Below, in pieces: positions 62,941 to 64,000 of a stretch of 64,000 nucleotides of DNA. Below the pieces are notes generated by a model. The model was not told the origin of the DNA and searched no databases. It saw only the letters and a list, made by a program, of their open reading frames with translations. Position 1 is the stretch's first letter. Each line of letters begins with the position of its first letter. The stretch is from NCBI GenBank assembly GCA_951812615.1, contig CATOSU010000002.1, forward strand, positions 1,426,001 to 1,490,000, in the 5' to 3' direction. The translations under genes were made by a program, and so were the position numbers. Source of the DNA: an uncultured Paracoccaceae bacterium (GTDB lineage: Bacteria; Pseudomonadota; Alphaproteobacteria; Rhodobacterales; Rhodobacteraceae).

Positions 62941-64000
62941 GGGAGATATGGTTGAAAGTTGGTGATGGCCCCTGAGGGGCGGCATATCAAGGCGGTGCTG
63001 AAGCGCCGTCAATTCTCAAGAGAAAGGGATATGCCACATGTCGAAATCTACCGTTGTTCCATTCGAGCTACCATCGGAATTTTCACCTGATCCGCTGACT
63101 GAGGTCATTCAGTTCGGGGCCCGCGAGTTGTTGCGAACGGCTGTGCAGGCTGAGGGTGCCGGTTTCATGGCGGTTCACGCGCAGCGTCTGGACGAGGAAG
63201 GTCGCCAGCGTCTGGTGCGCCACGGGGTCCTGCCGGAGCGCGCGGTGATGACCGGGATCGGCACGGTGCCCGTTCAGGCGCCCCGGGTCCGCGACCGGGG
63301 CGCGAACATTAATGGCAGCAAGATCAGGTTCCGTTCATCCTTGGGGCCGCCGGATCTACGCAAAGCGAAGTCCGTCGAGGCGCTGCTGCCCTGGCTTTAC
63401 CTGAAGGGCATTTCAACGGGGGACTTCAGCGAGGCGCTGGCCGCCCTTTTGGGGCCGGATGCAGAGGGGCTGTCAGCCTCCACGATCACGCGACTGAAGG
63501 CGACCTGGTGGGACGAGTATGAAGCCTGGCGCAAGCGTGACCTGTCGGGCAAGCGCTATGTCTACATCTGGGCGGACGGGGTCTGCTTCACGCCCCGTTT
63601 GGACGGGGATCGTCAATGTATGTTGGTGATTATCGGCGCTGACGAGTACGGAGAAAAGGACGTTTTGAGCATCATGGACGGATTCCGGGAGAACGCGGAC
63701 AGCTGGCGGGACCTGTTACGCGGTCTGAGGAAACGCGGCCCATCGGTGCCGCCCGAGGGTGCTGTCGGTGAGGGCGCGCTTGGGTGGGTTCTGGACGGCG
63801 CTGCGGGATGTCTATCCGACCCCCCGTGAGCAGCGGTGCTGGGTCCACAAGACGGCCAATGTAACGGGCGCGCTGCCCCTGTCGCTGCGGGAAAAAGCCA
63901 AGGCCGATCTGCAGGATATTTGGATGGCCGAGACGAAGAAGGAAGCCAATGCGGCCTTCGATCTCTTCATGGAAACCTACGGCCTGAAATACGAGCGGGC
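62941..64000 (+). mobile_element. IS256/Mutator-family insertion sequence, left part
   Basis: The element starts at about 62941 (boundary uncertain by perhaps 15 bases), where the LysR reading frame ends, and runs past the window end. It encodes a Mutator-type transposase (63038 onward). The left end includes the segment GGTTGAAAGTTGGTGATGGC near 62950. The right end and target-site duplication cannot be seen, so the terminal repeats could not be checked. Confidence 0.8.
63038..64000 (+). pseudogene. IS256/Mutator-family transposase, frameshifted and cut by the window edge
   Basis: The first frame (63038-63829) gives the N-terminal half, from MSKSTVVPFELPSEFSPDPL through FGARELLRTAVQAEG, YVYIWADGVCF (first catalytic Asp) and MLVIIGADEYGEKDVLSIMDG. 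A directly repeated TGGG at 63781-63788 shifts the frame. Removing four bases restores the family sequence in another frame (FWTALRDVYP, REQRCWVHKTANV, KAKADLQDIWMAETKKEA) to the window end. The expected second catalytic Asp (family VGDGALGF) reads Glu here (VGEGALG). The copy is thus probably inactive, so the host LysR gene is likely fixed as broken. Confidence 0.85.

Overview
The window looks like a chromosomal segment of a marine alphaproteobacterium of the Rhodobacterales (Roseobacter-type). The DNA is GC-rich. It carries lineage-typical small genes (DUF1674, a DUF3035 lipoprotein, a short RTX protein with an N-terminal membrane anchor), a duplicated-domain ALDH16-type dehydrogenase, and alphaproteobacterial housekeeping genes (pnp, rpsO, truB, rbfA, dapB, purH, lspA, rsmB). 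No rRNA, tRNA or CRISPR array was recognised.

Positions 1-33.1 kb are one type VI secretion system (T6SS) locus. On the + strand, in order: the last 30 codons of tssC, hcp, tagJ, tssE, tssF, tssG, tssH (ClpV), an unknown Lys-rich protein, a NaChBac-type voltage-gated sodium channel, a giant 1659-residue protein joining TssB-like and TssC-like sheath domains through a ~900-residue acidic repeat, vgrG, an unknown protein, a PAAR tip, an FHA protein (TagH), tssK, tssL (with OmpA domain), tssM, tagF and the PP2C phosphatase pppA. Convergent on the - strand are the kinase ppkA and an OmpA-like protein. Then follow a membrane-anchored M15 peptidase (+), a small exported unknown protein (-) and a caspase-like/Sel1 protein (-). 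Kinase, phosphatase, FHA protein and TagF form the known threonine-phosphorylation control set. tssA and tssB must lie left of the window if present. No tssJ is visible, as in the Agrobacterium system.

From 33.2 to 37.1 kb are ordinary accessory genes: an aldehyde dehydrogenase, a 1-Cys peroxiredoxin, a family 25 glycosyltransferase, a membrane-bound LuxR-type regulator and a PepSY protein. From 37.3 to 49.2 kb is the conserved pnp / rpsO / truB / rbfA / dapB neighbourhood, interrupted by inserted genes: an SGNH lipoprotein, a pectinacetylesterase-like enzyme and a Na/Pi-type transporter between pnp and rpsO, and RTX, DUF1643 and NTF2-like genes between rpsO and truB. From 49.2 to 58.0 kb are sdhAF4-like, rsmB, a heparinase II/III-family gene, purH, lspA, a lipoprotein and a two-gene M16 peptidase pair. 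From 58.2 to 62.4 kb is a - strand operon (deoC, ALDH16, SDR) that may link deoxyribose-phosphate breakdown to aldehyde oxidation.

The right edge (about 62.6-64.0 kb) is a LysR-type regulator cut by a Mutator/IS256-family insertion sequence. Its transposase is itself frameshifted by a 4-base duplication. The most unusual content is the giant sheath-domain fusion and the sodium channel translationally overlapping it inside the T6SS operon.
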